A DNA stretch of 64,000 bases from NCBI RefSeq assembly GCF_000282375.1, contig NZ_AKJK01000042.1, positions 248,001 through 312,000 on the forward strand. Reading direction: 5' to 3'. The number at the start of each line of letters is the position of its first letter. The first letter of the stretch is position 1. Origin of the DNA: Pseudomonas sp. GM50. Its GTDB lineage: Bacteria; Pseudomonadota; Gammaproteobacteria; Pseudomonadales; Pseudomonadaceae. Positions 34,140 through 44,824 of the stretch are shown in pieces. A model generated the notes under the pieces. It did no database searches, was not told the DNA's origin, and worked only from the letters and a program-made list of their open reading frames with translations. A program made the position numbers and the translations under genes.

Positions 34140-34149
34140 CAGCAGCCCC

Positions 34150-36204
34150 TTAGCCCAGCAGCGAAATGTCGGCAACGCCGAGGAACAAGCCACGCAGACG
34201 CGCCAGCAGCGCATAGCGGTTGGCTCGCACCTTGGCATCTTCGGCGTTGACCATCACCGCTTCGAAGAACGCATCCACCGGCTCGCGCAAGGCGGCCAGA
34301 CGTGCCAGCGATTCGCTGTACTGACGCGCAGCGGCCATTGGCTGAACAGCCTGGTCAGCCTGCTGGATCGCCGAATACAGGGAGAACTCGTTGGCGTTGT
34401 CGAAGTACTTGGCTTCAACGACCGAAGGAACAGAGCCTTCGACCTTGCTCAGCAAGTTCGAAACGCGCTTGTTCACCGCGGCCAGGGCTGCGGCTTCCGG
34501 CAATTTGCGGAACGCTTCTACCGCTTGTACACGCTGATCGAAATCCAGCGCCGAACCTGGCTTCAGGGCACGGACCGACAGGTAAGTCCCGACATCAACG
34601 CCTTCGTCTTCATAACGGGCACGCAGACGATCGAAGATGAATTCCAGCACCGAGTCATTCAGGCCGGCAGCTTTGACCTTGGTACCGAACGCATTCACGG
34701 CAAACGCCACGGCGTCGTTCAGGTCGAGGTCGAGCTTCTTGTCGATCAGGATGCGCAATACACCCAGCGCAGCACGGCGCAGGGCGTACGGGTCTTTGCT
34801 CCCGGTTGGCAGCATGCCGATACCGAAAATACCCACCAGCGTGTCGAGCTTGTCGGCGATGGCCACGGCCGCACCGGTCAGGGTGGTCGGCAGTTCAGCA
34901 CCGGCACCGCGCGGCATGTACTGCTCGTTCAGCGCCAGGGCGACTTCTTCCGGCTCGCCGTCGTTGAGGGCGTAGTAGTAACCGGCGACACCTTGCATCT
35001 CCGGGAACTCACCGACCATTTCGGTCGCCAGGTCGCACTTGGACATCAGGCCGGCACGGGAAGCCCAGGCCGGGTTGCCACCAATGCGTTGAGCGATGAA
35101 CGCGGCGAGCCTGGAAACGCGCTCGGCCTTGTCGTAGACGCTGCCGAGTTTTTCCTGGAACACCACGTTCTGCAGACGCAGGTTGAAGTCTTCGAGTTTT
35201 TGCTTCTTGTCTTGCTTGAAGAAGAACTCGGCGTCGGTCAGGCGTGGGCGAACCACTTTCTCGTTACCGGCGATGATCTGCTGCGGGTCTTTGCTTTCGA
35301 TGTTGGCCACGGTGATGAATCGTGGCAGCAACTTGCCGTCGGCATCCAGCAGGCAGAAATACTTCTGGTTGTCCTGCATGGTGGTGATCAGCGCTTCTTG
35401 CGGCACGTCGAGGAAACGTTCTTCGAACGAGCACACCAGCGGCACCGGCCATTCAACCAGCGCGGTCACTTCGTCGAGCAGGCTCGGCGGCACGATCGCC
35501 GTACCTTCCTGCAGGGTCGCCAGTTCTTCGGTGCGCTTGCTGATCAGCTCGCGACGCTCGTTGGCGTCGGCCAGCACATAGGCTGCACGCAGGTCATTCA
35601 GGTAGTTGGCCGGCGAGGTGATGCGCACGCTTTCAGGATGGTGGAAGCGGTGACCACGGGAATCGCGGCCGGACTTCTGGGCAAGGATGGTGCAGTCGAT
35701 GACATGGTCACCAAGCAGCATCACCAGCCATTGGGTCGGGCGAACGAATTCTTCTTTGCGAGCACCCCAGCGCATGCGCTTGGGGATAGGCAGGTCGTTC
35801 AGGGAGTCTTCAACGATGGTCGGCATCAGGCTCGCGGTCGGCTTGCCGGCGATGCTTTGGCTGTAGCGCAGTTTTGGACCGCTCTGATCGATCTCGCTCA
35901 GGTCGACGCCGCACTTCTTGGCGAAGCCCAGGGCTGCTTGAGTCGGGTTGCCTTCGGCATCGAACGCGGCCTGACGTGGCGGGCCGTCGAGGTTGATGCT
36001 GCGATCCGGCTGCTGGGTCGCCAGCGCGGTGATCAGCACGGCCAGACGACGTGGCGCGGCGTACACGGTTTTGGTTTCGTAGTTCAGGCCGGCAGCTTGC
36101 AAGCCTTTGTCGATACCGGCCATAAACGCTTCGGCCAGGGTGTTCAGGGCTTTGGGTGGCAGTTCTTCGGTGCCCAATTCAACCAGAAAATCTTGAGCAC
36201 TCAT
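34150..36204 (-). CDS. glyS: Glycyl-tRNA synthetase beta subunit
   Basis: Large subunit of the bacterial alpha2beta2 glycyl-tRNA synthetase, 684 residues, opening [20 protein letters not shown], which is the conserved beta N-terminus. The middle holds an HD-like region ([20 protein letters not shown]) and the C-terminus is a DALR-type anticodon-binding domain. Its start overlaps the glyQ stop as ATGA (36201-36204), indicating translational coupling and a 1:1 ratio. Confidence 0.98.
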   Translation of the reverse strand: MSAQDFLVELGTEELPPKALNTLAEAFMAGIDKGLQAAGLNYETKTVYAAPRRLAVLITALATQQPDRSINLDGPPRQAAFDAEGNPTQAALGFAKKCGVDLSEIDQSGPKLRYSQSIAGKPTASLMPTIVEDSLNDLPIPKRMRWGARKEEFVRPTQWLVMLLGDHVIDCTILAQKSGRDSRGHRFHHPESVRITSPANYLNDLRAAYVLADANERRELISKRTEELATLQEGTAIVPPSLLDEVTALVEWPVPLVCSFEERFLDVPQEALITTMQDNQKYFCLLDADGKLLPRFITVANIESKDPQQIIAGNEKVVRPRLTDAEFFFKQDKKQKLEDFNLRLQNVVFQEKLGSVYDKAERVSRLAAFIAQRIGGNPAWASRAGLMSKCDLATEMVGEFPEMQGVAGYYYALNDGEPEEVALALNEQYMPRGAGAELPTTLTGAAVAIADKLDTLVGIFGIGMLPTGSKDPYALRRAALGVLRILIDKKLDLDLNDAVAFAVNAFGTKVKAAGLNDSVLEFIFDRLRARYEDEGVDVGTYLSVRALKPGSALDFDQRVQAVEAFRKLPEAAALAAVNKRVSNLLSKVEGSVPSVVEAKYFDNANEFSLYSAIQQADQAVQPMAAARQYSESLARLAALREPVDAFFEAVMVNAEDAKVRANRYALLARLRGLFLGVADISLLG

Positions 36205-37154
36205 TGTGCAGCCTCCAGCTTGGCCAGTACTTCATCACGCAGGTCCGGGGTCGCCATCGGGAAGCCCAGCTTGGCGCGAGCCAGCAGGTAGGCTTGTGCG
36301 ACGGAACGCGCCAAAGTGCGTACACGCAGGATGTATTGCTGACGCGCCGTCACCGAGATCGCCCGGCGCGCATCCAGCAGGTTGAAGGTGTGGGAAGCCT
36401 TCAACACCATTTCGTAGCTCGGCAACGGCAATGGCTGATCAAGTTCGATCAGGCGCTTGGCTTCGCTTTCATAGAAGTCGAACAACTCGAACAGCTTCTC
36501 GACGTTGGCGTGTTCGAAGTTGTAGGTCGACTGCTCCACTTCGTTCTGGTGGAACACATCGCCGTAGGTCACCTTGCCGAACGGACCGTCAGCCCAGACC
36601 AGGTCGTAGACCGAGTCCACGCCTTGCAGGTACATGGCCAGACGCTCAAGACCGTAAGTGATCTCGCCGGTCACCGGGTAGCACTCGATGCCGCCCGCTT
36701 GCTGGAAGTAAGTGAACTGCGTCACTTCCATGCCGTTGAGCCAGACTTCCCAGCCCAGACCCCAGGCGCCCAGCGTTGGCGACTCCCAGTTGTCTTCGAC
36801 GAAACGGATGTCGTGCACCAGCGGGTCGAGGCCCACGTGCTTGAGGGAGCCCAGGTACAGTTCCTGGAAGTTGTCCGGGTTCGGCTTCAGGACTACCTGG
36901 AACTGGTAGTAGTGCTGCAGACGGTTCGGGTTTTCGCCGTAGCGGCCGTCAGTCGGGCGACGACTGGGCTGCACATAAGCGGCGTTCCAGGTTTCCGGGC
37001 CAATGGCGCGCAGGAACGTGGCAGTGTGGAAAGTGCCGGCGCCTACTTCCATATCGTAGGGCTGAAGTACCACACAACCTTGCTCGGCCCAGTATTGCTG
37101 GAGGGCGAGGATCAAGTCTTGGAAGGTACGCACGGCTGGCGTAGGCTGGCTCAC
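36201..37154 (-). CDS. glyQ: Glycyl-tRNA synthetase alpha subunit
   Basis: Catalytic class II subunit, 317 residues. The GTG at 37152-37154 gives the family opening (M)[18 protein letters not shown] and has AGGTGA upstream; the frame to 37286 overlaps tag in antisense and is not needed. Conserved stretches include [18 protein letters not shown] near 27-44 and [18 protein letters not shown] near 62-79. It is the first gene of glyQ-glyS-gmhB and is divergent from tag. Confidence 0.97.
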   Translation of the reverse strand: MSQPTPAVRTFQDLILALQQYWAEQGCVVLQPYDMEVGAGTFHTATFLRAIGPETWNAAYVQPSRRPTDGRYGENPNRLQHYYQFQVVLKPNPDNFQELYLGSLKHVGLDPLVHDIRFVEDNWESPTLGAWGLGWEVWLNGMEVTQFTYFQQAGGIECYPVTGEITYGLERLAMYLQGVDSVYDLVWADGPFGKVTYGDVFHQNEVEQSTYNFEHANVEKLFELFDFYESEAKRLIELDQPLPLPSYEMVLKASHTFNLLDARRAISVTARQQYILRVRTLARSVAQAYLLARAKLGFPMATPDLRDEVLAKLEAAQ

Positions 37155-37235
37155 GAAATTCACCTGTTTCTTGGGCTGCGATTTAAAGAGCGGGAGTATA
37201 CCCGATTCGGTCCTGCGCACGCCCCCTGGAGCCTT

Positions 37236-37793
37236 ATGCCACGCTGCTTTTGGTGTACCGAAGATCCGCTGTACATGGCTTATCACGATCAGGAGTGGGG
37301 CACGCCGCTACGCGATGCGCAGGGTTTGTTCGAGTTGCTTTTGCTCGAAGGGTTCCAGGCCGGGCTTTCCTGGATCACTGTGTTGCGCAAACGAGAGCGT
37401 TATCGCGAGGTGCTGTTTGGCTTCGACGTACAGCGTGTGGCACAGATGAGCGACGCGGAAATCGATGAATTGATGCTTGATCCGGGGATCATCCGCAATC
37501 GCCTCAAACTTAATGCCGCCCGGCGCAATGCCCAAGCCTGGCTGGCGCTGGAGGACCCGGTGGCGTTTCTCTGGTCGTTCGTCGGCGGAACGCCGGTGAT
37601 CAATCATTTCAAGGATCGCAGTGAAGTGCCGGCCGTGACACCGGTCGCCGTCGAGATGAGCAAAGGCCTGAAAAAAGCCGGTTTCACGTTCGTCGGCCCG
37701 ACCATTTGTTACGCGTTGATGCAGGCCTCGGGCATGGTCATGGACCACACCCGGGATTGCGATCGCTACGCCACCTTGGCGAACGGCGGTTAG
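37236..37793 (+). CDS. tag: DNA-3-methyladenine glycosylase I
   Basis: Base-excision repair enzyme that removes 3-methyladenine. The ATG at 37236 with GGAG upstream gives 185 residues opening [22 protein letters not shown]. Zinc ligands are Cys4 and His17, with the C-terminal His and Cys in [30 protein letters not shown] is the conserved helix-hairpin region. The open frame runs far upstream on this strand through glyQ, but only this C-terminal third is a gene. Confidence 0.97.
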   Translation: MPRCFWCTEDPLYMAYHDQEWGTPLRDAQGLFELLLLEGFQAGLSWITVLRKRERYREVLFGFDVQRVAQMSDAEIDELMLDPGIIRNRLKLNAARRNAQAWLALEDPVAFLWSFVGGTPVINHFKDRSEVPAVTPVAVEMSKGLKKAGFTFVGPTICYALMQASGMVMDHTRDCDRYATLANGG

Positions 37794-37833
37794 AATAGCC
37801 GCCTCGCGCACAGCACAAGATCAGGAGTGACCT

Positions 37834-38721
37834 GTGGATAAGTTGAAAGGCGCCTTGCTGGTAGGCGCTCTGCGTCTGTTTGCCCTGCTTCCTTGGCGGG
37901 CCGTGCAGGCGGTGGGTTCAGCGATTGGCTGGATCATGTGGAAAACCCCCAACCGTTCCCGCGATGTGGTGCGGATCAACCTCGCCAAGTGCTTCCCACA
38001 AATGGACCCGGCCGAACGCGAGCGTTTAGTCGGACAGAGCCTGAAAGACATCGGCAAGTCCCTGACCGAGAGCGCTTGCGCGTGGATCTGGCCGGCTCAG
38101 CGTTCCATCGACCTGGTGCGTGAAGTCGAAGGTCTCGATGTGCTCAAGGATGCCCTCGCCTCCGGCAAAGGCGTGGTCGGCATCACCAGCCACCTGGGCA
38201 ACTGGGAAGTGTTGAACCACTTCTATTGCAACCAGTGCAAACCGATCATTTTCTACCGTCCGCCCAAGCTCAAGGCGGTGGATGAGTTGCTGCGCAAGCA
38301 GCGGGTGCAATTGGGTAACCGAGTAGCTGCTTCCACCAAGGAAGGCATCCTCAGCGTGATCAAGGAAGTGCGCAAAGGTGGTGCAGTGGGCATTCCGGCT
38401 GACCCGGAACCGGCCGAATCCGCCGGGATCTTCGTGCCGTTCTTCGCCACTCAGGCCCTGACCAGTAAATTCGTGCCGAACATGCTGGCCGGCGGCAAAG
38501 CGGTCGGCGTGTTCCTGCATGCCCTGCGTTTGCCGGACGGCTCGGGTTACAAAGTGATCCTCGAAGCCGCCCCCGAGGCCATGTACAGCACCGATACCGA
38601 AACCTCCTGCGCGGCGATGAGCCAAGTGGTCGAGCGCTATGTGCGGGCGTATCCGAGCCAGTACATGTGGAGCATGAAGCGCTTCAAGAAGCGTCCGCCG
38701 GGCGAAGAACGCTGGTACTGA
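37834..38721 (+). CDS. Lipid A biosynthesis late acyltransferase (LpxL/HtrB family)
   Basis: Inner-membrane acyltransferase that adds a secondary acyl chain to lipid A; 295 residues. The GTG start at 37834 opens (M)DKLKGALLVGALRLF, a membrane-anchoring segment. The HX4E catalytic motif is H120-LGNW-E125, and the conserved ADPEPAESAGIFVPFF lies near 190. It starts 40 bp after tag, with GGAG upstream. The start codon is embedded in an exact DnaA 9-mer (37833-37841), an odd feature. Confidence 0.93.
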   Translation: MDKLKGALLVGALRLFALLPWRAVQAVGSAIGWIMWKTPNRSRDVVRINLAKCFPQMDPAERERLVGQSLKDIGKSLTESACAWIWPAQRSIDLVREVEGLDVLKDALASGKGVVGITSHLGNWEVLNHFYCNQCKPIIFYRPPKLKAVDELLRKQRVQLGNRVAASTKEGILSVIKEVRKGGAVGIPADPEPAESAGIFVPFFATQALTSKFVPNMLAGGKAVGVFLHALRLPDGSGYKVILEAAPEAMYSTDTETSCAAMSQVVERYVRAYPSQYMWSMKRFKKRPPGEERWY

Positions 38722-38747
38722 TGCCGCTGTGGATAACCCCCGGTAAA

Positions 38748-38832
38748 ATCAAAAGATCGCAGGCTTCGCCTGCTCCTACAAAAGGCGCGGCGTACACCCC
38801 GTAGGAGCTGCCGAAGGCTGCGATCTTTTGAT
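38748..38832. repeat. REPIN, family D
   Basis: Arms 38748-38779 and 38801-38832 are nearly exact inverted copies of the ATCAAAAGATCGCAG...CTCCTAC type. It lies in the gap between the convergent lipid A acyltransferase and TPR genes and could help termination. Related copies are at 55008 and (single arm) 48759. Confidence 0.85.
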
Positions 38833-38859
38833 CTTGCGATTAGCCTGCGTTACTTCTGA

Positions 38860-39174
38860 TCAGTGCGCCTGACGCTCAAGCTTTTTCAGAAACACCGTCA
38901 TCTCCTTCTCCGCCTGCTTGTCGCCATGATTGCGGGCGGCTTCCAGACCCTGTTCCCAAGCCTGACGCGCCGCCGCGTAATCCGCCAACGCCAGATGGGC
39001 CTTGCCCAATAGCTTCCAGGCCGCCGAATACTTCGGATCGAACTCGACGCAGCGCTGGAAATGCTCTGCGGCCTTGGCATTTTCACCAAGATCCAGATAA
39101 CCCTTGCCCAGGCCGAAGCGCAGCAGCGAGTTATCCACACCCTTGGCGAGCATTTTTTCCAGGGATTCGATCAT
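38860..39174 (-). CDS. Tetratricopeptide-repeat protein
   Basis: Small cytosolic protein of 104 residues from ATG 39172-39174; AAGG lies 8 bp upstream, which argues against the GTG at 39183. Helical repeats of TPR type cover most of it: SLLRFGLGKGYLDLGENAKAAEH, AAWKLLGKAHLALADYAAARQAW and a degenerate third. No catalytic motif is seen. It probably acts as a protein-interaction scaffold; the partner is unknown. Confidence 0.85.
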   Translation of the reverse strand: MIESLEKMLAKGVDNSLLRFGLGKGYLDLGENAKAAEHFQRCVEFDPKYSAAWKLLGKAHLALADYAAARQAWEQGLEAARNHGDKQAEKEMTVFLKKLERQAH

Positions 39175-39210
39175 TGATGGCACCTTTGGTTTTTGGGTGA
39201 GTTCGAAATC

Positions 39211-39279
39211 GCTTTCGCGGGCAAGCCGCTCCTACGGGTCATGCGTGATCCATTGTAGGAGCGAGGCTTGCCCGCGAAG
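39211..39279. repeat. REPIN, family A (imperfect)
   Basis: Left arm begins 39211 and has lost two bases of the core (GCAAGCCGCTCC); right arm at 39255-39279 is complete. It lies between the TPR gene start and the trkA stop. Confidence 0.85.
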
Positions 39280-39308
39280 AGGCCCGTCCAGCCACTGCAA
39301 ATGCCGGA

Positions 39309-40682
39309 TCAGAAGAAGCTCAACCCCACATGGAACAGCTTTTCCACATCCCGAATATGCTTTTTATCCACAAGGAACAGAATCACATGGTCGCCGGCTT
39401 CGATCACGGTGTCGTCGTGGGCGATGATCACTTCTTCGTCGCGGATGATCGCGCCAATGGTGGTCCCCGGCGGCAGGCCGATGTTTTCGATGGCCTTGCC
39501 GATCACCTTGCTCGACTTCGCATCACCGTGGGCGATGGCCTCGATGGCTTCCGCCGCACCCCGACGCAATGAGTGCACGCTGACGATATCGCCGCGCCGC
39601 ACGTGGGCCAGCAACGTGCCGATGGTCGCCAATTGCGGGCTGATGGCGATGTCGATGTCGCCGCCCTGAATCAGGTCGACGTAGGCCGGGTTGTTGATGA
39701 TCGTCATCACCTTCTTCGCGCCCAGACGCTTGGCCAGCAGCGACGACATGATGTTGGCTTCGTCGTCGTTGGTCAGCGCCAGGAAGATGTCGGCGTCGGC
39801 GATGTTCTCTTCCATCAGCAAGTCGCGGTCGGAGGCACTGCCCTGCAACACCACGGTGCTGTCGAGGGTGTCCGAGAGATGGCGGCAGCGGGCCGGGTTC
39901 ATCTCGATGATCTTCACCTGATAGCGGCTTTCGATGGCCTCGGCCAAACGCTCGCCAATCTGCCCGCCGCCAGCAATGACGATGCGTTTATAGCTCTCGT
40001 CGAGGCGGCGCATTTCACTCATTACCGCGCGAATATTCGCTTTGGCGGCGATGAAAAATACTTCGTCGTCGGCCTCGATCACCGTATCGCCCTGGGGCAG
40101 GATCGGTCGGTCACGACGGAAAATCGCCGCAACGCGCGTTTCGACATTCGGCATGTGTTCGCGCAGCTGTCGCAGTTGCTGACCCACCAGCGGACCGCCG
40201 TAATAGGCTTTCACTGCCACCAGTTGCGCCTTGCCTTCGGCGAAATCGATTACCTGCAACGCCCCCGGATGCTGGATCAGGCGTTTGATGTAGTTGGTAA
40301 CGACTTGCTCCGGACTGATCAACACGTCGACCGGAATCGCTTCGTTATCGAACAATTCGGCGCGGGTCAGGTACGCGGCTTCGCGGACCCGGGCGATCTT
40401 GGTCGGTGTGTGAAACAGAGTGTGGGCGACCTGACAGGCCACCATGTTGGTTTCGTCACTGTTGGTCACTGCAACCAACATGTCGGCGTCGTCGGCACCG
40501 GCCTGACGCAGAATGGTCGGCAGCGAACCGCGACCCTGCACGGTGCGGATGTCCAGCCGATCGCCGAGGTCACGCAGGCGTTCGCCATCGGTGTCGACCA
40601 CGGTGATGTCGTTGGCCTCGCTGGCCAAGTGTTCCGCCAGCGAACCGCCGACCTGCCCTGCGCCGAGGATGATGATTTTCAT
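39309..40682 (-). CDS. trkA: Trk potassium uptake system NAD-binding regulatory protein
   Basis: Peripheral membrane protein that gates Trk potassium channels in response to nucleotides; 457 residues. It has two RCK modules, each with a Rossmann domain and a TrkA_C domain: first [13 protein letters not shown] at 7-19 with DTDGERL, second [15 protein letters not shown] near 236. The Trk membrane subunit is not in this window. It is about 20 bp downstream of rsmB, within a fmt-rsmB-trkA operon as in other gammaproteobacteria. Confidence 0.97.
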   Translation of the reverse strand: MKIIILGAGQVGGSLAEHLASEANDITVVDTDGERLRDLGDRLDIRTVQGRGSLPTILRQAGADDADMLVAVTNSDETNMVACQVAHTLFHTPTKIARVREAAYLTRAELFDNEAIPVDVLISPEQVVTNYIKRLIQHPGALQVIDFAEGKAQLVAVKAYYGGPLVGQQLRQLREHMPNVETRVAAIFRRDRPILPQGDTVIEADDEVFFIAAKANIRAVMSEMRRLDESYKRIVIAGGGQIGERLAEAIESRYQVKIIEMNPARCRHLSDTLDSTVVLQGSASDRDLLMEENIADADIFLALTNDDEANIMSSLLAKRLGAKKVMTIINNPAYVDLIQGGDIDIAISPQLATIGTLLAHVRRGDIVSVHSLRRGAAEAIEAIAHGDAKSSKVIGKAIENIGLPPGTTIGAIIRDEEVIIAHDDTVIEAGDHVILFLVDKKHIRDVEKLFHVGLSFF

Positions 40683-40704
40683 CCAGTCACTCCCTTAAAA
40701 CCGG

Positions 40705-42015
40705 TTAACCGCGCGCGGCGGCAATCTTGATCAGCTTGGCGTAGTAGAACCCGTCGTGGCCGCCTTCCTGGGCCAGTAATTGGCGACCATGGGGCTGCTT
40801 GATGCCGGCCTGACTGGCGATGTCGAGTTCACGGGCGCCCGGTGTGCGGGCGAGGAACGCTTCGATGACTTCGGTGTTCTCGGTCGGCAGTGTGGAGCAG
40901 GTGGCGTAAAGCAGAATGCCGCCCACTTCCAATGTTATCCACATAGCGTCGAGCAATTCGCCCTGAAGCACCGCCAAGGCGGCAATGTCGTCGGGTTGGC
41001 GAGTCAGTTTGATGTCCGGGTGACGACGAATCACACCAGTGGCCGAGCATGGCGCGTCCAGCAGAATGCGTTGGAATGGCTTGCCGTCCCACCAGGTCGC
41101 GGTGTCGCGGCCGTCGGCGGCGATCAGTTCAGCGCTCAGGCCCAGGCGTGCGAGGTTTTCCCGCACCCGCACCAAACGCTTGGCTTCCAGGTCCACCGCC
41201 ACCACGCCAGCGAGTGCCGGCTCGGCTTCAAGGATGTGGCAGGTCTTGCCGCCCGGTGCGCAGCAGGCGTCCAGCACCCGTTGGCCTGGCGCCAGGTCCA
41301 GCAGGTCGGCGGCCAGTTGCGCGGCTTCGTCCTGCACGCTGATCCAGCCTTCGGCGAAACCCGGGAGGCTGCGCACGTCGGCCGCTGCGTCGAGGATGAT
41401 GCCGTCCTGACTGTAAACGCATGGCGTGGCAGCAATACCCGCTTCAGTCAGCAAACCGAGGTAGGCATCGCGAGTGTGATGGCGACGGTTGACCCGCAAA
41501 ATCATCGGCGGGTGAGCGTTGTTCGCCGCGCAAATGGCTTCCCACTGCTCAGGCCAGAAGGCTTTGAGGGATTTTTGCAGCCAGCGTGGGTGAGCAGTGC
41601 GTACCACCGGGTCGTGTTCCAGCTCGGCCAGCAGCGCTTCGCTTTCCCGTTGGGCACGGCGCAGCACGGCGTTGAGCAAGGCTTTGGCCCACGGCTTTTT
41701 CAGTTTGTCGGCGCAACCGACGGTTTCGCCGATGGCAGCGTGAGCCGGAACCCGGGTGTAGAGCAGTTGGTAGAGGCCGACCAGCAACAGCGCCTCGACA
41801 TCGGCATCAGCCGCTTTGAACGGTTTTTGCAGCAACTTGGCCGCCAGCGCCGACAAACGTGGTTGCCAGCGAGCCGTGCCGAACGCCAGGTCCTGGGTGA
41901 AGCCGCGATCACGGTCTTCGACCTTGTCCATTTGCGTCGGCAGAGAACTGTTGAGTGAGGCTTTTCCGTTAAGAACAGCGGCCAGTGCCTTGGCGGCGGC
42001 CAGACGTGGATTCAT
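40705..42015 (-). CDS. rsmB: 16S rRNA (cytosine967-C5)-methyltransferase
   Basis: Makes m5C967 in 16S rRNA; also known as sun. Length is 436. The N-terminal NusB-like RNA-binding domain covers about 1-140. The SAM-binding loop is [16 protein letters not shown] near 245, and the catalytic [17 protein letters not shown] is near 310, with the PC cysteine acting as nucleophile or release residue. It overlaps the fmt stop by 4 bp (ATGA, 42012-42015). Confidence 0.97.
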   Translation of the reverse strand: MNPRLAAAKALAAVLNGKASLNSSLPTQMDKVEDRDRGFTQDLAFGTARWQPRLSALAAKLLQKPFKAADADVEALLLVGLYQLLYTRVPAHAAIGETVGCADKLKKPWAKALLNAVLRRAQRESEALLAELEHDPVVRTAHPRWLQKSLKAFWPEQWEAICAANNAHPPMILRVNRRHHTRDAYLGLLTEAGIAATPCVYSQDGIILDAAADVRSLPGFAEGWISVQDEAAQLAADLLDLAPGQRVLDACCAPGGKTCHILEAEPALAGVVAVDLEAKRLVRVRENLARLGLSAELIAADGRDTATWWDGKPFQRILLDAPCSATGVIRRHPDIKLTRQPDDIAALAVLQGELLDAMWITLEVGGILLYATCSTLPTENTEVIEAFLARTPGARELDIASQAGIKQPHGRQLLAQEGGHDGFYYAKLIKIAAARG

Positions 42016-42971
42016 TGAGCGTCCGCCGTCTGACCAAGGACGGTGCCGAGGGCGAATTTCTCACGACGGCTGTTGAACAAGTCGCTGAAGTTCAGCGCCT
42101 TGCCGCCGGGCAATTGCAGACGGGTCAGGCACAGTGCCTGTTCACCGCAGGCGACAACCAAGCCGTCCTTGCTGGCACTGAGGATTTCACCCGGTGCGCC
42201 CTGCCCTTCGGCCAGGCTTGCAGCCAGCACTTTCAGCGCTTCGCCGTTCAGCGTGCTGTGGGTGATCGGCCAAGGGTTGAAGGCGCGAACCAGACGTTCC
42301 AGCTCAACTGCCGGGCGGCTCCAGTCGATGCGCGCTTCGTCCTTGTTCAATTTGTGTGCGTAGGTGGCGAGGCTGTCGTCCTGCACTTCGCCTTGCAGAG
42401 TGTCAGCGGCCAGGCCGGCAATCGCCTGCACCACGGCCGGTGGGCCCATTTCTGCGAGGCGGTCGTGGAGGCTGCCACCGGTGTCTTCGGCGCTGATCGG
42501 CGTGGTGACCTTGAGCAGCATCGGCCCGGTGTCGAGGCCCAGCTCCATGCGCATCACGGTCACGCCGCTTTCGCTATCGCCTGCCTCAACGGCGCGCTGG
42601 ATCGGCGCCGCACCGCGCCAGCGTGGCAGCAAGGAGGCGTGGCTGTTGATGCAACCCAGGCGCGGAATATCCAGCACCACTTGCGGCAGGATCAGGCCAT
42701 AGGCGACCACCACCAGCAAATCCGGTTTCAGTGCAGCCAGTTCAGCCTGAGCGTCTTCGTTGCGCAGGGTTGGAGGTTGCAACACCTGGATGTTGTGCTC
42801 CAGAGCCAACTGCTTGACCGGGCTCGGCATCAGCTTCTGCCCACGGCCTGCCGGACGGTCCGGTTGAGTGTAGACCGCAACGATCTCGTAAGGACTGTCG
42901 AGCAGAGCCTTGAGGTGTTCGGCGGCGAATTCCGGGGTACCGGCAAAGACAATGCGCAGTGGCTCAGTCAT
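42012..42971 (-). CDS. fmt: Methionyl-tRNA formyltransferase
   Basis: Formylates initiator Met-tRNA from 10-formyl-THF; 319 residues. The N-terminal domain opens [18 protein letters not shown] and holds the catalytic region [20 protein letters not shown] near 107-126 with the conserved Asn/His/Asp set ([11 protein letters not shown] follows). A C-terminal OB-fold begins near 205. It follows def after a terminator, in the standard def-fmt-rsmB-trkA order. Confidence 0.98.
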   Translation of the reverse strand: MTEPLRIVFAGTPEFAAEHLKALLDSPYEIVAVYTQPDRPAGRGQKLMPSPVKQLALEHNIQVLQPPTLRNEDAQAELAALKPDLLVVVAYGLILPQVVLDIPRLGCINSHASLLPRWRGAAPIQRAVEAGDSESGVTVMRMELGLDTGPMLLKVTTPISAEDTGGSLHDRLAEMGPPAVVQAIAGLAADTLQGEVQDDSLATYAHKLNKDEARIDWSRPAVELERLVRAFNPWPITHSTLNGEALKVLAASLAEGQGAPGEILSASKDGLVVACGEQALCLTRLQLPGGKALNFSDLFNSRREKFALGTVLGQTADAQ

Positions 42972-43000
42972 GGGAAGCTCTCAATTACAAAGCAGTCGCA

Positions 43001-43030
43001 AAAGAAAAAGGCTTGCCGCAGCAAGCCTTT
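43001..43030 (-). terminator. Intrinsic terminator after def
   Basis: AAAGGCTTGC (43007-43016) pairs with GCAAGCCTTT (43021-43030) over CGCA; the minus strand continues into a U-rich tract. It lies between def and fmt, so fmt may have its own promoter or be read through. Confidence 0.8.
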
Positions 43031-43042
43031 GAAAGAAGGGCA

Positions 43043-43549
43043 TCAAGCGTTCTGGCGATGGAGCTTTTCCAGTTTCTTCTTGATCCGGTCGCGTTTGAGC
43101 GTGGACAGGTAATCAACGAACAATTTGCCGTTGAGGTGGTCGCATTCATGCTGGATGCATACCGCGAGCAGGCCTTCGGCGATCAGTTCGTACGGTTGGC
43201 CGTCGCGGTCCAGGGCCTTGATCTTGACCTTTTGCGGGCGGTCGACGTTTTCGTAGAAACCCGGCACCGAAAGGCAGCCTTCCTGGTACTGGTCCACCTC
43301 GTCGGTCAGGACTTCGAACTCGGGGTTGATGAACACCCGTGGTTCGCTGCGGTCTTCGGAGAGGTCCATCACGACGATACGTTTATGCACGTTGACCTGG
43401 GTCGCGGCGAGGCCGATGCCTGGCGCTTCATACATTGTTTCAAACATGTCATCGACCAACTGACGCACTTCGTCGTCCACTACAGCCACTGGTTTGGCGA
43501 TAGTACGCAGGCGCGAGTCGGGGAATTCGAGGATGTCTAAAATGGCCAT
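43043..43549 (-). CDS. def: Peptide deformylase
   Basis: Fe2+ enzyme that removes the formyl group from new proteins; 168 residues from ATG 43547-43549 (opening [14 protein letters not shown]). All three family motifs are present: GIGLAATQ near 45-52, EGCLSVPG near 91-98 (Cys metal ligand), and QHECDHLNG near 133-141 (HEXXH). The frame to 43669 adds an unconserved N-terminus. It is divergent from the LysM protein gene. Confidence 0.98.
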   Translation of the reverse strand: MAILDILEFPDSRLRTIAKPVAVVDDEVRQLVDDMFETMYEAPGIGLAATQVNVHKRIVVMDLSEDRSEPRVFINPEFEVLTDEVDQYQEGCLSVPGFYENVDRPQKVKIKALDRDGQPYELIAEGLLAVCIQHECDHLNGKLFVDYLSTLKRDRIKKKLEKLHRQNA

Positions 43550-43718
43550 AAGCTCAATTGCTGCACGTGTGAGGTAAAGTCGGGTCGATGGCCTGGCGAG
43601 TCCGAGGATGCAGGCTACCGTTGTGAACGTAGCTTCCGGCTTTTCAATAAGGAGCCGGTAGCGAGCCACGAGGGCTCTGGCGTTTCACGCGAACGTACAT
43701 AATAAAGGGATTCACCGC

Positions 43719-44744
43719 ATGAGGAAATCACTACTCGCCTTGCTCCTTCTGGCCTCGGCCGGTTTTGCGCACGGGCAAGTGCAACTCAGGGAAGGTTTTC
43801 CACAGCAATACACCGTGGTGGCAGGGGACACACTCTGGGACATTTCCGCCAAATACCTGCGTGAGCCGTGGGAATGGCCGCAGCTTTGGCAGGCCAATCC
43901 ACAGATCGAAAACCCCAATCTCATCTATCCGGGCGATACGCTGTCGCTGGTCTACGTCAACGGTCAGCCACGCCTGACCCTCAATCGCGGCGCTTCCCGG
44001 GGCACCATCAAGCTTTCGCCACGAATCCGCAGCTCGCCGGTGGCCGATGCCATTCCGAGCATTCCGCTGAAATCGATCAACAGCTTTCTGCTGAGCAATC
44101 GCATCGTCGACAAGGCAGAGGATTTCGACAAGGCGCCCTACATTGTCGCCGGCGATGCCGAACGGGTGCTCAGTGGCACCGGTGATCGAATATTCGCGCG
44201 TGGCCATTTCGACCCGGCACAACCGGTGTACGGCATCTTCCGTCAGGGCAAGGTCTACACCGATCCCCAGAGCAAGGAGTTTCTGGGGATCAACGCCGAC
44301 GACATCGGTGGCGGCGAGATCATTGCCACTGAAGGCGATGTCGCCACCCTGGCCCTGCAACGCACCACTCAGGAAGTACGACTCGGCGACCGGCTGTTCG
44401 GCGGTGAAGAGCGCTCGATCAATTCGACTTTCATGCCCAGTGCGCCGGCAACCGACATCGACGGCTTGATCATTGATGTGCCGCGTGGGGTCACCCAGAT
44501 CGGCGCGCTGGACGTCGTCACGCTGAACAAGGGGCAGCGCGATGGACTGGCCGAAGGCAATGTGCTGGTGGTGATGAAAACCGGTGAAACCGTGCGTGAC
44601 CGAATTACCGGTCAGCCATTGAAAATTCCCGACGAGCGGGCCGGTTTGCTGATGGTATTCCGCACCTACGACAAGCTCAGCTACGGGCTTGTCCTTAACG
44701 CATCGCGCTCCCTGGCGGTGATGGACAAGGTGCGAAACCCTTAA
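43719..44744 (+). CDS. LysM-domain periplasmic protein
   Basis: A 341-residue exported protein with signal peptide MRKSLLALLLLASAGFAHG and likely cleavage near residue 19. A single LysM peptidoglycan-binding domain spans about 31-78 (YTVVAGDTLWDISAKYL, NLIYPGDTLSLVY). The remaining ~260 residues lack a catalytic motif I recognise; they look like beta-rich folds common to this conserved family found upstream of dprA. A role in envelope or cell-wall biology is likely. Confidence 0.92.
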   Translation: MRKSLLALLLLASAGFAHGQVQLREGFPQQYTVVAGDTLWDISAKYLREPWEWPQLWQANPQIENPNLIYPGDTLSLVYVNGQPRLTLNRGASRGTIKLSPRIRSSPVADAIPSIPLKSINSFLLSNRIVDKAEDFDKAPYIVAGDAERVLSGTGDRIFARGHFDPAQPVYGIFRQGKVYTDPQSKEFLGINADDIGGGEIIATEGDVATLALQRTTQEVRLGDRLFGGEERSINSTFMPSAPATDIDGLIIDVPRGVTQIGALDVVTLNKGQRDGLAEGNVLVVMKTGETVRDRITGQPLKIPDERAGLLMVFRTYDKLSYGLVLNASRSLAVMDKVRNP

Positions 44745-44824
44745 GCCTGCTCACAAGTTACCAACAGAGTTATCCACAGCTTATTCCCGATTCGACGGGA
44801 CTCTATAACGATCAAGGATGATCC

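Noticed and set aside
34102-36291. Open frame of 729 codons antisense to glyS
   Set aside because: Shadow of glyS; composition is low-complexity and no family is recognisable.
36156-37235. N-terminal extension of the tag frame
   Set aside because: It runs antisense through glyQ; the family N-terminus MPRCFWC with a good ribosome site begins at 37236.
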